From Nocardia shimofusensis NBRC 100134 (GTDB lineage Bacteria > Actinomycetota > Actinomycetes > Mycobacteriales > Mycobacteriaceae), in assembly GCF_001613125.1 (NCBI RefSeq), contig NZ_BDBT01000003.1, positions 248,001 to 312,000 on the forward strand: a stretch of DNA of 64,000 bases, given 5' to 3'. Of this stretch, positions 17,017 through 26,031 are shown one piece after another. Within the stretch, counting starts at the first letter, position 1; each line of letters begins with the position of its first letter. The notes beneath the pieces are model-generated. The model ran no database searches, was not told the DNA's origin, and saw only the letters and a list, made by a program, of their open reading frames with translations. A program made the position numbers and the translations under genes.

Positions 17017-17964
17017 TCACGGTGGCGTCGTCGACTCGGCGCGCTCCCCTGCCCGCACACCGTCCCCGTTCCCGTCCTCGCCCGGCTCGGGGCGCCGCTC
17101 CGGGTCGGGACGGTCCGCGATCCAGGAGAAGTGATGCCGGTGCGGCGAGGGCGGAGCCGGCACCACGGTGCGGCTGAGCTCGGCCTCGGCGGCCGTCCGC
17201 ACATGCTCGACGTCGGGCTTGCCCGCGACCATATCCTGCACGAAGATCTTCGCCCGGATGACCGGCCGACGGTAGCGACGTTCCCGCACGATCGCCCGCG
17301 CCATCAGCCGCCGCCGCTCGCCGTAGCGCCACCGGGCCCACGGCGCGCCCGGCCTGCTCAACCGCAGAGCGCCGACGAACAGCAGCGGCGGGAAGAACAT
17401 GCCGAACAGGCCGGTCCAGATCTTGCCCTTGGCGATGACGATCGCGGCCATCGCCAGATTGGCCAGCGCGAATCCGACCGCGACCAGGTGTCCCCAGGTG
17501 CCCAACGAGTCACGGAAGTCGTTGATCTCGAGCAACGAGAGCGGATGGAAACCCAGCAACAACAGCCCGGTCACGGCCAACGCGACGAAGACCGCATCCA
17601 CCGAGGTACGGCCCTGCTCTTCCCAATAGACATCGCGCAAGTAGTAGATGAGCGCGAACTCGTCGAGCACCAGCGCCGCGCCGACCCCGAACGCGGCGGC
17701 CAGCGCCGCGGCGACCGGGGTGCTCGCGTCGTCGAGGACCGCGACCATGCCGAGCCCGGAACCGAGCACCAGGACCACGCCGAACACCATGTGATGGATG
17801 TGCACGTCACCGGCGCGCAGGTTGCCCGGCCACCAGCGCACCTGCGCCCGGATCATCCGCACGCTGAGCCGGATGAACAGAAAGCCGAGTATGAACCCGA
17901 ACAGGAAGCACAACAGCGGCAATCGGCCGGTCGCGATCACGTCCTCTTCGAGCCACCGTCGCAT
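17017..17964 (-). CDS. Actinobacterial integral membrane protein of unknown function
   Basis: A 315-residue membrane protein. Hydrophobic segments are seen at about 15-35 (LLCFLFGFILGFLFIRL), 58-75 (MVFGVVLVLGSGLGMVAVL), 80-100, 120-140 and 155-215. A basic cytoplasmic-type C-terminal tail follows (RARWRYGERRRL..., HRHHFSWIADRPDPERRPEPGE). The loop GNLRAGDVHIHHM is conspicuous for its His residues. I do not recognise a characterised family. The start at 17964 has GGAGG 11 nt upstream. It lies between tex and rplS on the same strand, 43 bp after tex. Confidence 0.8.
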   Translation of the reverse strand: MRRWLEEDVIATGRLPLLCFLFGFILGFLFIRLSVRMIRAQVRWWPGNLRAGDVHIHHMVFGVVLVLGSGLGMVAVLDDASTPVAAALAAAFGVGAALVLDEFALIYYLRDVYWEEQGRTSVDAVFVALAVTGLLLLGFHPLSLLEINDFRDSLGTWGHLVAVGFALANLAMAAIVIAKGKIWTGLFGMFFPPLLFVGALRLSRPGAPWARWRYGERRRLMARAIVRERRYRRPVIRAKIFVQDMVAGKPDVEHVRTAAEAELSRTVVPAPPSPHRHHFSWIADRPDPERRPEPGEDGNGDGVRAGERAESTTPP

Positions 17965-18007
17965 GACCGCCGATTCCTCCCCTCGTCGCCGGGTTCCCGG
18001 CTCGAGA

Positions 18008-20440
18008 TCAGCTCCCGAAGCCGGCGCGGCGCAGAGCGTCTGCCATCGATCCGCTCGGCGCGGACGCGGGCCGCTTGCCCTGATTGCCCTTCTGCTGCCG
18101 CCCCTGACCATTCTGCCGTTGTCCGCCGCCCGCAGCTTGCGAACCGCCGCGACGAGCGCCGTCGCGATTGCCGCCGCGCTCGTTCTTGGTGGCGCCCGGC
18201 TCGTCGTCCAGGCGCAGCGACAACCCGATCCGCTGGCGTGCGACGTCGACCTCGAGCACCTTGACCTTGACGACGTCGCCGGACTTGACGACCTCGCGCG
18301 GATCTTTGACGAACGAGTGCGACATGGCCGAGACGTGTACCAGACCGTCCTGATGCACGCCGACATCGACGAACGCGCCGAAGGCGGCGACGTTGGTGAC
18401 CACGCCTTCGAGCACCATGCCCGGCAGCAGGTCGGCGACCTTCTCGACTCCCGCGGCGAATTCGGCCGTCTTGAACTCCGGGCGCGGGTCACGTCCCGGC
18501 TTCTCGAGTTCGCTGATGATGTCGGTGACCGTCGGAACGCCGAACTTCTCGTCGGTGAAGTCCACGGGCCGCAGCGCGCGCAGGGCGCCGGTGTTGCCGA
18601 TCAGTTCGCCCACGTCGCGACCGGTGGATTCGATGATGCGCCGCACCACCGGGTAGGCCTCGGGGTGCACCGCGGACGTGTCCAGCGGGTCGTCACCGCC
18701 GCGGATGCGCAGGAAGCCCGCGCACTGCTCGAATGCCTTGGGTCCCAGGCGCGGCACGTCGAGCAGCGCTGTCCGGGAACGGAACGGTCCGTTGCCGTCC
18801 CGGTGGGCGACGATGCTCTCGGCCACCGAGGTGGCGATGCCCGACACCCGCGACAACAGAGGCACCGAGGCGGTGTTGACGTCGACGCCGACGGCGTTCA
18901 CCGCGTCCTCGACGACCGCGCCGAGCGAGCGGGCCAGCAGCGTCTCGGACACGTCGTGCTGGTACTGGCCGACACCGATGGACTTCGGGTCGATCTTGAC
19001 CAGCTCGGCCAACGGGTCCTGCAGACGACGCGCGATGGAGACCGCACCGCGCAGCGAGACGTCGAGTTCGGGCAGTTCCTGGGAGGCGTAGGCCGAGGCC
19101 GAATACACCGAAGCGCCCGCCTCGGAAACCACGATCTTCGTCGGCTTCTTCGCGCCTTCGGTCGCGCCGATACGCGAGATGAGTTCGGTGGCCAGAGCGT
19201 CGGTCTCGCGCGAAGCGGTCCCGTTGCCGATGGCGATCAGCTCGACGTCGAAGCGCGCCACCAGCGCGCCGAGCACCGCCAGCGATTTCTCGGTCTGGCC
19301 CTGCGGTTTGTGCGGGTAGATCACTTCGGTGGCGACGACCTTGCCGGTGGCGTCGACGACGGCGACCTTCACACCGGTGCGGTAACCGGGGTCGAGGCCC
19401 ATCGTGGTCCTCGTCCCCGCGGGGGCGGCGAGCAGCAGGTCGCGCAGGTTCGCGGCGAAGACGTCGACGGCGTCCTTCTCCGCGGCTTGACGCAGCCGCA
19501 TCCTGGTGTCGATACCGAGGCTGACCTGCAGCTTGGTGCGCCACGCCCAGCGCACGGTGTCCAGCAGCCAGGAGTCGGCGGGGCGGCCGCGGTCGGCGAT
19601 ACCGAACTTCGCCGCGATGCGCCCCTCGTAGATGCTGCGCCGACCGGGCTCGAGTTCCTCGGTGTCCGGCTCGAGCTGCAGGCTCAGCACATCCTCCTTC
19701 TCCCCCCGGAACAGAGCGAGCACACGGTGGGAGGGCAGCGAACTGAACGCTTCGCTGAACTCGAAGTAGTCGGCGAACTTGGCGCCTGCCTCTTCCTTGC
19801 CCGGCCGCACCGAGGAGGTGAGCTGTCCGCGGTTCCACATCAGTTCACGCAGTTCGCCGACCAGATCGGCGTCCTCGGCGAATTTCTCGACCAGGATGGC
19901 GCGGGCGCCGTCGAGCTGCTCGGCGCTGTACTGTGCCGGATCCGTGGCGGGATCGCCCAGCAGCGCGTCGGCCACGGGTTCGTGGCCGGCTTCGCGGGCG
20001 ATCTGGGCCTTGGTGCGTCGCTTGGGCTTGTAGGGCAGGTAGATGTCCTCGAGGCGGGCCTTGGTCTCGGCCAGCAGCAGGCTGCGGTGCAGCTCGTCGT
20101 CGAGTTTGCCCTGCGCGCGAATGGATTCGATGACGGCGGCGCGGCGCTCGTCGAGCTCGCGCAGATAGTGCAGGCGCTCGTCGAGCTGACGCAGCTGGGC
20201 GTCGTCGAGCCCGTCGGTCGCCTCTTTGCGGTACCGGGCGATGAACGGCACGGTCGAGCCGGCGTCGAGCAGTTCCACCGCCGCGCGGACCTGGCTCTCG
20301 CGCACGCCGAGTTCCTCGGCGAGGCGTCTGCCGACACTGGCCGGGGCCGCGAGCGTGGCCGTCGGTGCGGCGGCGGTCGTATCGGTGCTGTTCGTCTCTG
20401 AACCGGCGATCTCGGGCGCTGTCGTCACGAGCGGCAACAC
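18008..20440 (-). CDS. tex: Tex-family RNA-binding transcription accessory protein
   Basis: Tex is a large nucleic-acid-binding scaffold related to Spt6. The 810-residue protein has the N-terminal helical region (RRLAEELGVRESQV, VPFIARYRKEATDGLDD), the YqgF-like RNase-H-fold core (MGLDPGYRTGVKVAVVD), helix-hairpin-helix elements (RVSGIATSVAESIV) and a C-terminal S1 domain (VLEGVVTNVAAFGAFVDVGVHQDGLVHVS). A basic Gly/Gln-rich tail follows. The start is uncertain: GTG at 20440 or 20428, neither with a good ribosome site. The strong hairpin at 20510-20544 separates it from the acyl-CoA synthetase gene. Confidence 0.93.
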   Translation of the reverse strand: MLPLVTTAPEIAGSETNSTDTTAAAPTATLAAPASVGRRLAEELGVRESQVRAAVELLDAGSTVPFIARYRKEATDGLDDAQLRQLDERLHYLRELDERRAAVIESIRAQGKLDDELHRSLLLAETKARLEDIYLPYKPKRRTKAQIAREAGHEPVADALLGDPATDPAQYSAEQLDGARAILVEKFAEDADLVGELRELMWNRGQLTSSVRPGKEEAGAKFADYFEFSEAFSSLPSHRVLALFRGEKEDVLSLQLEPDTEELEPGRRSIYEGRIAAKFGIADRGRPADSWLLDTVRWAWRTKLQVSLGIDTRMRLRQAAEKDAVDVFAANLRDLLLAAPAGTRTTMGLDPGYRTGVKVAVVDATGKVVATEVIYPHKPQGQTEKSLAVLGALVARFDVELIAIGNGTASRETDALATELISRIGATEGAKKPTKIVVSEAGASVYSASAYASQELPELDVSLRGAVSIARRLQDPLAELVKIDPKSIGVGQYQHDVSETLLARSLGAVVEDAVNAVGVDVNTASVPLLSRVSGIATSVAESIVAHRDGNGPFRSRTALLDVPRLGPKAFEQCAGFLRIRGGDDPLDTSAVHPEAYPVVRRIIESTGRDVGELIGNTGALRALRPVDFTDEKFGVPTVTDIISELEKPGRDPRPEFKTAEFAAGVEKVADLLPGMVLEGVVTNVAAFGAFVDVGVHQDGLVHVSAMSHSFVKDPREVVKSGDVVKVKVLEVDVARQRIGLSLRLDDEPGATKNERGGNRDGARRGGSQAAGGGQRQNGQGRQQKGNQGKRPASAPSGSMADALRRAGFGS

Positions 20441-20509
20441 TAGCGGCTCACCCGTCGGCGATCTCGCTCCGCCTCGTGCGGGGTGTTTCCCGCCCGTGCG
20501 GGCCCCGGC

Positions 20510-20544
20510 CGCCAGCGTGGCCGGAACCCCCGGCCACGCTGGCG
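20510..20544 (-). terminator. Strong hairpin after the acyl-CoA synthetase gene
   Basis: A perfect 15-bp stem (20510-20524 with 20530-20544) closes a 5-nt loop in the 138-bp spacer between the acyl-CoA synthetase stop and the tex start. There is no U-run. It is the strongest perfect hairpin I found. Confidence 0.75.
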
Positions 20545-20578
20545 CGATCCGTCGTGCCCTCGCGGATCAGGTCCTGCC

Positions 20579-22243
20579 TCAGCGACCCTCGCGCTCGCGC
20601 AGAACGAAGCGCTGCACCTTGCCGCTGGGCGTCTTGGGCAGGCCGTCCACGAAATGCACCCGGCGCGGGTAGGCGTGCGCCGCGAACTTGGTCTTCACCA
20701 GCCGCTGCAATTCCTCGGCGAGGGCGGCGCTGCCGCTCGCCCCTGTGCGCAGCACTACGAACGCCTCGAGCACCTCGCCGCGCAATTCGTCGGGCAGGCC
20801 GACCACCGCCGCCTCGGCGACCTGCTCGTGCATGACGAGCACGCTCTCCACCTCGAAGGGGCCGATGCGGTAGCCGGCCATGATGATGACGTCGTCGTCG
20901 CGGGAGGAGAAGTGGTAGAAGCCGTCGGCGTCGCGCGAGCCCGCGTCACCGGTCAGGTACCACCGGCCGTCGGCGGTGAACCGCTGTGCGGTGCGTTCGG
21001 GCGCGTCGAGGTAGCCGGCGAACCACATCAGCTGACTGCGCTCGGCATCGATGGCCAGGCGGCCGACCACGCCGGGCCCGACCTCGACATCGGCGTCGTC
21101 GGCGAGCACTGAGCAGACCCAGCCGGGCAGCGGTCTGCCCATGGAGCCGATCGGCGCGACGGCGTCGAGTTGCTCGTGCCAGGCATTGCAGATCACCATG
21201 CCGTGCTCGGTTTGGCCGTAGTGGTCGCGCACCGGCACACCGAGGGCACGCGCCGACCAGGCCACCACGTCGGGGGTGAGCGGCTCACCGGCCGAGGAAG
21301 CGCGGCGCAGGGTGATCCCCTCGGGCGCTTCGGCGTCGCCGGAGCGCAGTGCCCGGTAGACCGTGGGCGCGGCGGCGAAGTTGGTGACGCCGAAGCTCTC
21401 CAGCACCCGCAGAGTCAGGGCAGGCGAGAACGGGGCGTGCAGCAACAGGCTGCGGGTGCCCGATGCCAGCGGCGCGAGAATCGCGTAGTACAAGCCGTAG
21501 GCCCAGCCGGGATCGGCGGCGTTCCAGAACACGTCGTCGGGACGGACGTCGAGCGCGAACTCCTGGTAAGCATGGAAGGATGCCAGCGCCCGCACCGGAA
21601 TCGGCACTCCCTTCGGCGTACCGGTGGTGCCGCTGGTGAACAGCTGGACCAGCAGCCCGTCCCCGCCGACGGTGACCGCTTCCGCGCGTGGATCGTCGGC
21701 GGTGTAGTCCTCGAGCAGGTCCGCGAAGGCCCGCGGCTCGCGTACCGCCAGGCCCGGCGAGGGCTGCCCGGACACGATCAGCTGCCACGGCACCTGCGAC
21801 GGGATGTCCTCGCCGGGCAGCAGCTTGGACGCCTGGTCGGCGTCGGAGATCACCACAGCGGTACGACTCGCCTCCAGTCGCATCGCGATGGCCGGCGGCG
21901 CGAACGCCGTGAACAACGGTACGTGCACCGCGCCGCGACGCCAGATGCCCAGCAGCGCGACCACCAGGTCCGCCGATTTGCCCATGAGGGTGGCCACCCG
22001 GTCACCGGGGCGGACGCCGAGCCCGGCCAGTGCCGCGGCGAATCGGGCGGAGCGCTCGCGCAGCATGCCGAAGGTGAGGTCGGTCGAGGACAGGTCGGAT
22101 TCGATCACCGTGAAGGCGACGGCGTCGGCGGGATGCCGATCGCACAGCAATTCGGCAGCGCAGGCCCCGGGCCCGTCGTAGGTCCTCAGCAACTCGCGCA
22201 CGCGCGAGTCCACGTCCACCAGCGTGTTCACGTCGATGGCCAT
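20579..22243 (-). CDS. AMP-dependent acyl-CoA synthetase
   Basis: A 554-residue adenylate-forming enzyme expected to convert a carboxylic acid to its CoA thioester through an acyl-AMP. The ATP-binding P-loop is LFTSGTTGTPKGV. Other family motifs are DVFWNAADPGWAYG, SAGEPLTP, YGQTEHGMVICN, GDAGSRDADGFYHFSSRDDDVIIMAGYRIGPFEVES and the C-terminal lysine in KTPSGKVQR. The GDPGWAYG-like segment resembles medium-chain or acetate/propionate-type synthetases, but the acid cannot be told. AAGGAG lies 6 nt before the ATG at 22243. It is transcribed away from a GAF-LuxR regulator across a 93-bp spacer, so regulation by that protein is likely. Confidence 0.9.
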   Translation of the reverse strand: MAIDVNTLVDVDSRVRELLRTYDGPGACAAELLCDRHPADAVAFTVIESDLSSTDLTFGMLRERSARFAAALAGLGVRPGDRVATLMGKSADLVVALLGIWRRGAVHVPLFTAFAPPAIAMRLEASRTAVVISDADQASKLLPGEDIPSQVPWQLIVSGQPSPGLAVREPRAFADLLEDYTADDPRAEAVTVGGDGLLVQLFTSGTTGTPKGVPIPVRALASFHAYQEFALDVRPDDVFWNAADPGWAYGLYYAILAPLASGTRSLLLHAPFSPALTLRVLESFGVTNFAAAPTVYRALRSGDAEAPEGITLRRASSAGEPLTPDVVAWSARALGVPVRDHYGQTEHGMVICNAWHEQLDAVAPIGSMGRPLPGWVCSVLADDADVEVGPGVVGRLAIDAERSQLMWFAGYLDAPERTAQRFTADGRWYLTGDAGSRDADGFYHFSSRDDDVIIMAGYRIGPFEVESVLVMHEQVAEAAVVGLPDELRGEVLEAFVVLRTGASGSAALAEELQRLVKTKFAAHAYPRRVHFVDGLPKTPSGKVQRFVLREREGR

Positions 22244-22312
22244 TTCGGTCTCCTTCTCGGTCTCACTGATCCCCACGTCGAATAGGATGTGGGTCTGATC
22301 ACGTCGGCAACT

Positions 22313-22328
22313 ACCCCCGAAAAGGGGT
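22313..22328. promoter_or_regulatory. Palindromic operator candidate in divergent promoter
   Basis: ACCCC and GGGGT arms flank a 6-nt core (CGAAAA), 8 bp before the TTG start of the LuxR-type gene. A second, looser inverted repeat (CCCAC/GTGGG arms at 22272-22293) lies closer to the acyl-CoA synthetase. Either could bind the neighbouring regulator. The right arm also serves as the regulator's ribosome-binding site. Confidence 0.45.
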
Positions 22329-22336
22329 GACAACTC

Positions 22337-23194
22337 TTGACAGGCACCCCCCTGCTGCGTCCCCGCGACGGCGACGCGCTGCGCGCGGAGGTCCGCTGGG
22401 TCGCCCGTGAGACGGCCGCACCGATCGTGTTCGGCGGCGAGATCCACCACGACACGCTGCTGCTCTCGGAGTTCGTCGGAACCAAGACCACCGGCCTGCG
22501 CGGGCTGCCGGTGTTGCGCAACTCCGGGCTGGGCGGGCGGGTCATGGACGTGCGTCGCCCGATCTCGTTGGCCGACTACCGCAACGCCGCCTCGATCACC
22601 CATCACTACGACGAGCCCGTCACCGGCGAGGGCATCCGCTCGGTGTTCGCGGTGCCGGTCGTGGTCGGCGAGCATTCGAGAGCAGTGCTCTACGCGGCCA
22701 CCCGCGGCGGGCCGCTGGGCGGCCGGACAGCCGAGCTGATGGTGCGTGCGAGCAGGCGCCTGGCCACCGAGATCGCCGTCCGCGACGAGGTGGACCGCAG
22801 GCTGCGAATGCTGGATGTGGCGTCGCCGGTACATACGGCGGGCCCGGAGATGCTCGAGGAATTGCGGGGCATCCACGCCGATCTGCGCGAACTGGCCTCG
22901 GTGGCGGGGGACGCACCGACCAGACAGCGCCTGCACGAGATGTCCGCGCGGCTGATCCGGGTGCTCACCGGCGACCGCTCGGCGGACTCGTCGGCCCTGC
23001 CGCAATTGTCGCGGCGCGAGCTGGACGTGCTTGCCGCAGTCGCCCTGGGATGCACGAACTCCGAAGTCGCCCAACGCCTCTCGCTGAAGCCGGAGACCGT
23101 CAAGAGCTATCTGCGCAATGCCATGACCAAACTCGACGCGCACTCCCGGCACGAGGCCGTCGTCACCGCCCGTCGCCTCGGGTTGTTGATCTAG
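22337..23194 (+). CDS. GAF-LuxR family transcriptional regulator
   Basis: A 285-residue regulator with an N-terminal GAF-like sensor (about 15-150; SLADYRNAASITHHYDEPV, GIRSVFAVPVVVGEHSRAVLYAA). A helical linker and a C-terminal LuxR/GerE helix-turn-helix follow (about 220-280; LSRRELDVLAAVALGCTNSEVAQRLSLKPETVKSYLRNAMTKL). It begins at a TTG at 22337, with AAAGGGG 9 nt upstream. No ATG or GTG in frame fits better. It is divergent from the acyl-CoA synthetase and probably controls it, perhaps in response to the acid or its thioester. The ligand is unknown. Confidence 0.87.
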   Translation: MTGTPLLRPRDGDALRAEVRWVARETAAPIVFGGEIHHDTLLLSEFVGTKTTGLRGLPVLRNSGLGGRVMDVRRPISLADYRNAASITHHYDEPVTGEGIRSVFAVPVVVGEHSRAVLYAATRGGPLGGRTAELMVRASRRLATEIAVRDEVDRRLRMLDVASPVHTAGPEMLEELRGIHADLRELASVAGDAPTRQRLHEMSARLIRVLTGDRSADSSALPQLSRRELDVLAAVALGCTNSEVAQRLSLKPETVKSYLRNAMTKLDAHSRHEAVVTARRLGLLI

Positions 23195-23226
23195 CCGACG
23201 TCGCGGGCCGGCCGTCTCGGACGCGG

Positions 23227-23253
23227 TTGTGCACAGTGCCGGGGTTGTCCACA
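23227..23253 (+). promoter_or_regulatory. Paired DnaA-box-like 9-mer, copy 3
   Basis: TTGTGCACA (23227-23235), 9 nt, TTGTCCACA (23245-23253), ending 78 bp before the lipoprotein ATG at 23332. It has the same phase and orientation as the copies at 4222 and 14432. Confidence 0.5.
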
Positions 23254-23331
23254 GCGGCGGAGCAGCCGTTCCACAGTGGTCGCCGACCGTGCGATGATCG
23301 GTCCCGTCCGATTCCGGGAGGGGGAGTTTCG

Positions 23332-24525
23332 ATGATGGGCTCGAACACGATTCGCGGCGCCGTCCGCGCTGTGACCGCTGTCGCACTGGCCGCGATGCTG
23401 GCCGCCTGTGGATCGGGTGCGGCCGAGACGGAAGGTTCGAGCGGACCACCGGACGCACCCATTCTGAACCTGTCCGGCATCGAGAAGATCGACGTCGGGG
23501 ACTACCGCGACCTCGGTGTCACCGAGCACGGGCTCTACACCGTCACCGACGACGCGGTGATCGGCTTCGACCCGACCGGCGCGCAGCAGTGGACGATCCG
23601 CAAGGAGGGCGCACAGCCCGATTCCGAGCGCGTGGAAGCGGTGCCGTTCGAGCCGGTGCTGCTCGTCGGGTGGGAGAACGCACCGGGACTGGTCGCGTAC
23701 TCGACCGAGACCGGCGAAGAACTGTGGAGCACGCCCGCGCGGGAATGGCTCCAAGGCGATATCGCTGACGGGCGGGTGAGCTTCGCCGACGCCTACAGCG
23801 GAGAGCAGCGCTGGTCGGTCGAGATGGCGTCGTTCGGGTGCCCACACTCCGACGATCCGCTCGTTCCTGTGTGGATTCGAGACGCCGTACTCATCCGGTG
23901 TTTCACCACAACCCGCTCGGACGGCAGCGGTGCCGACCAGTGGGCGGGTGCGCTCGATCCGGTCGACGGCACGGTGCTGTGGCAACGACAACTCTCCGGT
24001 GGCGAGCACGTCGCGGTGGAGTCCAGGAATACCCTGGCGATCAAGCACGACGGCGGGGAAACCGAAGTCGTCGACATCACCACCGGTGCACCGATCTCGT
24101 ACCGGCCTGCCGCGCCCGGCTCCCGGTACCGGCTGCCGCGGCCGGACGGGATCTCACTGGTCATGGACAGCACGATGCTGTACGACAACACCGAGATGCG
24201 CCTGGAGGAGGCCGACGGCCGAGTGCGTTGGACAGCGCTGCTGGACGAGAGGGAAGAGGTGATCCCACTCACCACGGCGGTCAGCGGCAATGTCATCCTG
24301 GCCACGATGCAACGCAGGTCCGGCGACAGGACGGTTTCGCTGCTGGCCTATGACATGACCACCGGTGCGCGCACGCTCGTTGCCGGGCCGGGGCCGAGTG
24401 TGCGCGATGAGCAGCCGATCCTGACGATGTCGGTGCGACGGCAGAAGATATGGCCGGAATCCGCGCCCTGGGGTCTGCTGGTGCCGGACGAGGACGGCAG
24501 TGTGGCGGTCGTGCCCGCCGAGTGA
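23332..24525 (+). CDS. Lipoprotein with PQQ-like beta-propeller repeats
   Basis: A 397-residue predicted lipoprotein. The signal peptide ends in a lipobox (LAAMLAACGSG, Cys at about residue 26), so the mature protein should be lipid-anchored outside the membrane. The body has repeated Trp/Gly-containing blade patterns typical of PQQ-like propellers (AVIGFDPTGAQQWTI, GLVAYSTETGEELWST, ALDPVDGTVLWQRQL, MRLEEADGRVRWTALL). No catalytic residues are visible and the ligand is unknown. GGGAGGGGGAG lies 5 nt before the ATG at 23332; a second ATG follows directly. The gene ends only 4 bp from the convergent trmD stop. Confidence 0.8.
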   Translation: MMGSNTIRGAVRAVTAVALAAMLAACGSGAAETEGSSGPPDAPILNLSGIEKIDVGDYRDLGVTEHGLYTVTDDAVIGFDPTGAQQWTIRKEGAQPDSERVEAVPFEPVLLVGWENAPGLVAYSTETGEELWSTPAREWLQGDIADGRVSFADAYSGEQRWSVEMASFGCPHSDDPLVPVWIRDAVLIRCFTTTRSDGSGADQWAGALDPVDGTVLWQRQLSGGEHVAVESRNTLAIKHDGGETEVVDITTGAPISYRPAAPGSRYRLPRPDGISLVMDSTMLYDNTEMRLEEADGRVRWTALLDEREEVIPLTTAVSGNVILATMQRRSGDRTVSLLAYDMTTGARTLVAGPGPSVRDEQPILTMSVRRQKIWPESAPWGLLVPDEDGSVAVVPAE

Positions 24526-24529
24526 CCGA

Positions 24530-25213
24530 TCAGTCCGGCGGCAGCAGGTCCGGGCGGCGCCGCCTGGTTCGTTCCACGGCCTGTTCGTGCCGCCAGGCCG
24601 CCACCTTGGCATGATCGCCGGAGAGCAGGACCGGCGGTACCTCGAGTCCGCGCCAGCTGACCGGACGGGTGTAGCTGGGGCCTTCGAGCAAGCCGTCGGA
24701 GAACGAATCCTGTTCGTGGGATTGCTGATTGCCGAGCACGCCGGGCAGCAGCCGGACCACCGCCTCGACCATGACCAGCACGGCGGCTTCGCCCCCGATG
24801 AGCACGTAGTCGCCGATACTGACCTCTTCGACGCGCACCCGGCGCGCCGCGTCGTCGAAGACGCGCTGGTCGATGCCCTCGTAGCGGCCGCAGGCGAACA
24901 CCAGATGCTGCTCGCCCGCCCAGCGGTGCGCGGTGGACTGGGTGAACGGGACGCCGGCCGGAGTGGGAACGACCAGCAGGGCGTCGTCGGGGCAGACCTC
25001 GTCGAGCGCGTCGCCCCAGACGGTGGGCTTCATGACCATGCCGGGACCGCCGCCGTAGGGCGAGTCGTCGACGGATTTGTGCACGTCGTGCGTCCAGCGG
25101 CGCAGATCGTGCACGTCGACCGAGATCAGGCCCTTGTCGATGGCCTTGCCGAGCAGCGCCGTACGCAACGGCTCGAGGTACTCGGGGAAGATGGTGACTA
25201 CGTCAAGCTTCAT
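24530..25213 (-). CDS. trmD: tRNA (guanine-N1)-methyltransferase
   Basis: TrmD methylates G37 next to the anticodon, which prevents frameshifting. The 227-residue SPOUT-class protein starts [15 protein letters not shown]. It has [27 protein letters not shown] and the trefoil-knot SAM-binding [31 protein letters not shown]. It ends the rpsP-khpA-rimM-trmD run, 33 bp after rimM, and converges tail to tail with the lipoprotein gene with a 4-bp gap. Confidence 0.97.
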   Translation of the reverse strand: MKLDVVTIFPEYLEPLRTALLGKAIDKGLISVDVHDLRRWTHDVHKSVDDSPYGGGPGMVMKPTVWGDALDEVCPDDALLVVPTPAGVPFTQSTAHRWAGEQHLVFACGRYEGIDQRVFDDAARRVRVEEVSIGDYVLIGGEAAVLVMVEAVVRLLPGVLGNQQSHEQDSFSDGLLEGPSYTRPVSWRGLEVPPVLLSGDHAKVAAWRHEQAVERTRRRRPDLLPPD

Positions 25214-25246
25214 GCCGGACCGCGCTTCATGACAGGCCGTCCTCGC

Positions 25247-25771
25247 TCATTCGGGATCGAGCAGGCCCTCGGGCGGATCGATCACGACGAGTCCCTCGGC
25301 GATCGAGACCGTCGGCACGATGGCGGTGACGAACGGGACGAGGATCTGCCTGCCGTCCTCGACGGCGCGCACCGCGAGCAGTTCGCCCGCGGCCGAGTGC
25401 AGCACCTCGGTGACCGTGCCGATCTCCGTACCCGCGGTGTCGCGCACGGTCAGGCCCTCGAGTTCGTGATCGTAGAACTCGTCGGGGTCCTCGGAGGGCG
25501 GCAGATCCGCGCTGTCCACGACGAACAGCATGCCGCGCAGCGCGTCCGCGGCGGAGCGGTCGCCGACCCCGTCCAGCGAGACCAGGAGCCGGCCCGAGTG
25601 CTCTCGGGCCGACTCCACGGTGAACTCGCGGGTTTCGGTCGAGCGGGGCATCCGCCCGCGCAGCACCGTGCCCTCGGCGAATCGCGCGTCGGGATCGTCG
25701 GTGCGTACATCGACGACGAGTTCGCCGCGCACTCCGTGCGACTTGGCGACCCGTCCCACGACGAGTTCCAT
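25247..25771 (-). CDS. rimM: Ribosome maturation factor RimM
   Basis: RimM binds S19 and assists maturation of the 30S head. The 174-residue protein has the N-terminal RimM beta-barrel ([41 protein letters not shown]). The C-terminal PRC-barrel follows ([50 protein letters not shown]). It is full length. It sits 17 bp after the KH-domain gene and 33 bp before trmD, the usual order in actinobacteria. Confidence 0.96.
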   Translation of the reverse strand: MELVVGRVAKSHGVRGELVVDVRTDDPDARFAEGTVLRGRMPRSTETREFTVESAREHSGRLLVSLDGVGDRSAADALRGMLFVVDSADLPPSEDPDEFYDHELEGLTVRDTAGTEIGTVTEVLHSAAGELLAVRAVEDGRQILVPFVTAIVPTVSIAEGLVVIDPPEGLLDPE

Positions 25772-25788
25772 CGGTCGGCGTCTCCCGA

Positions 25789-26031
25789 CTACTGGTCGGT
25801 GTCGACGACGTCGACGCGGATACCCCGGCCGCCGATACCGGCGACGAGGGTGCGCAGCGCGGTCGCGGTGCGACCACCACGACCGATCACCTTGCCGAGG
25901 TCGTCGGGATGCACGTGCACCTCGACGGTGCGCCCGCGTCGGCCGGTGATCAGCTCGACGCGGACGTCATCGGGGTTGGCGACGATGCCGCGCACCAGGT
26001 GTTCGACGGCATCGGCGACGACGGCGCTCAT
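25789..26031 (-). CDS. KH-domain RNA-binding protein (KhpA type)
   Basis: An 80-residue single KH-domain protein. It carries the GxxG-type loop in [16 protein letters not shown], preceded by [12 protein letters not shown]. KhpA-like proteins bind RNA broadly and often partner with KhpB. The start shares one base with the rpsP stop (TAATG), so translation is probably coupled to ribosomal protein S16. Its place between rpsP and rimM matches the mycobacterial order. Confidence 0.92.
   Translation of the reverse strand: MSAVVADAVEHLVRGIVANPDDVRVELITGRRGRTVEVHVHPDDLGKVIGRGGRTATALRTLVAGIGGRGIRVDVVDTDQ

Noticed and set aside
18693..19838. Additional minus-strand frame inside tex
   Set aside because: Out-of-frame reading of tex with shadow composition.
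17798..20401. A long plus-strand open frame opposite tex
   Set aside because: Same reason: mirror-frame composition, no ribosome site, and tex on the other strand has clear domains.
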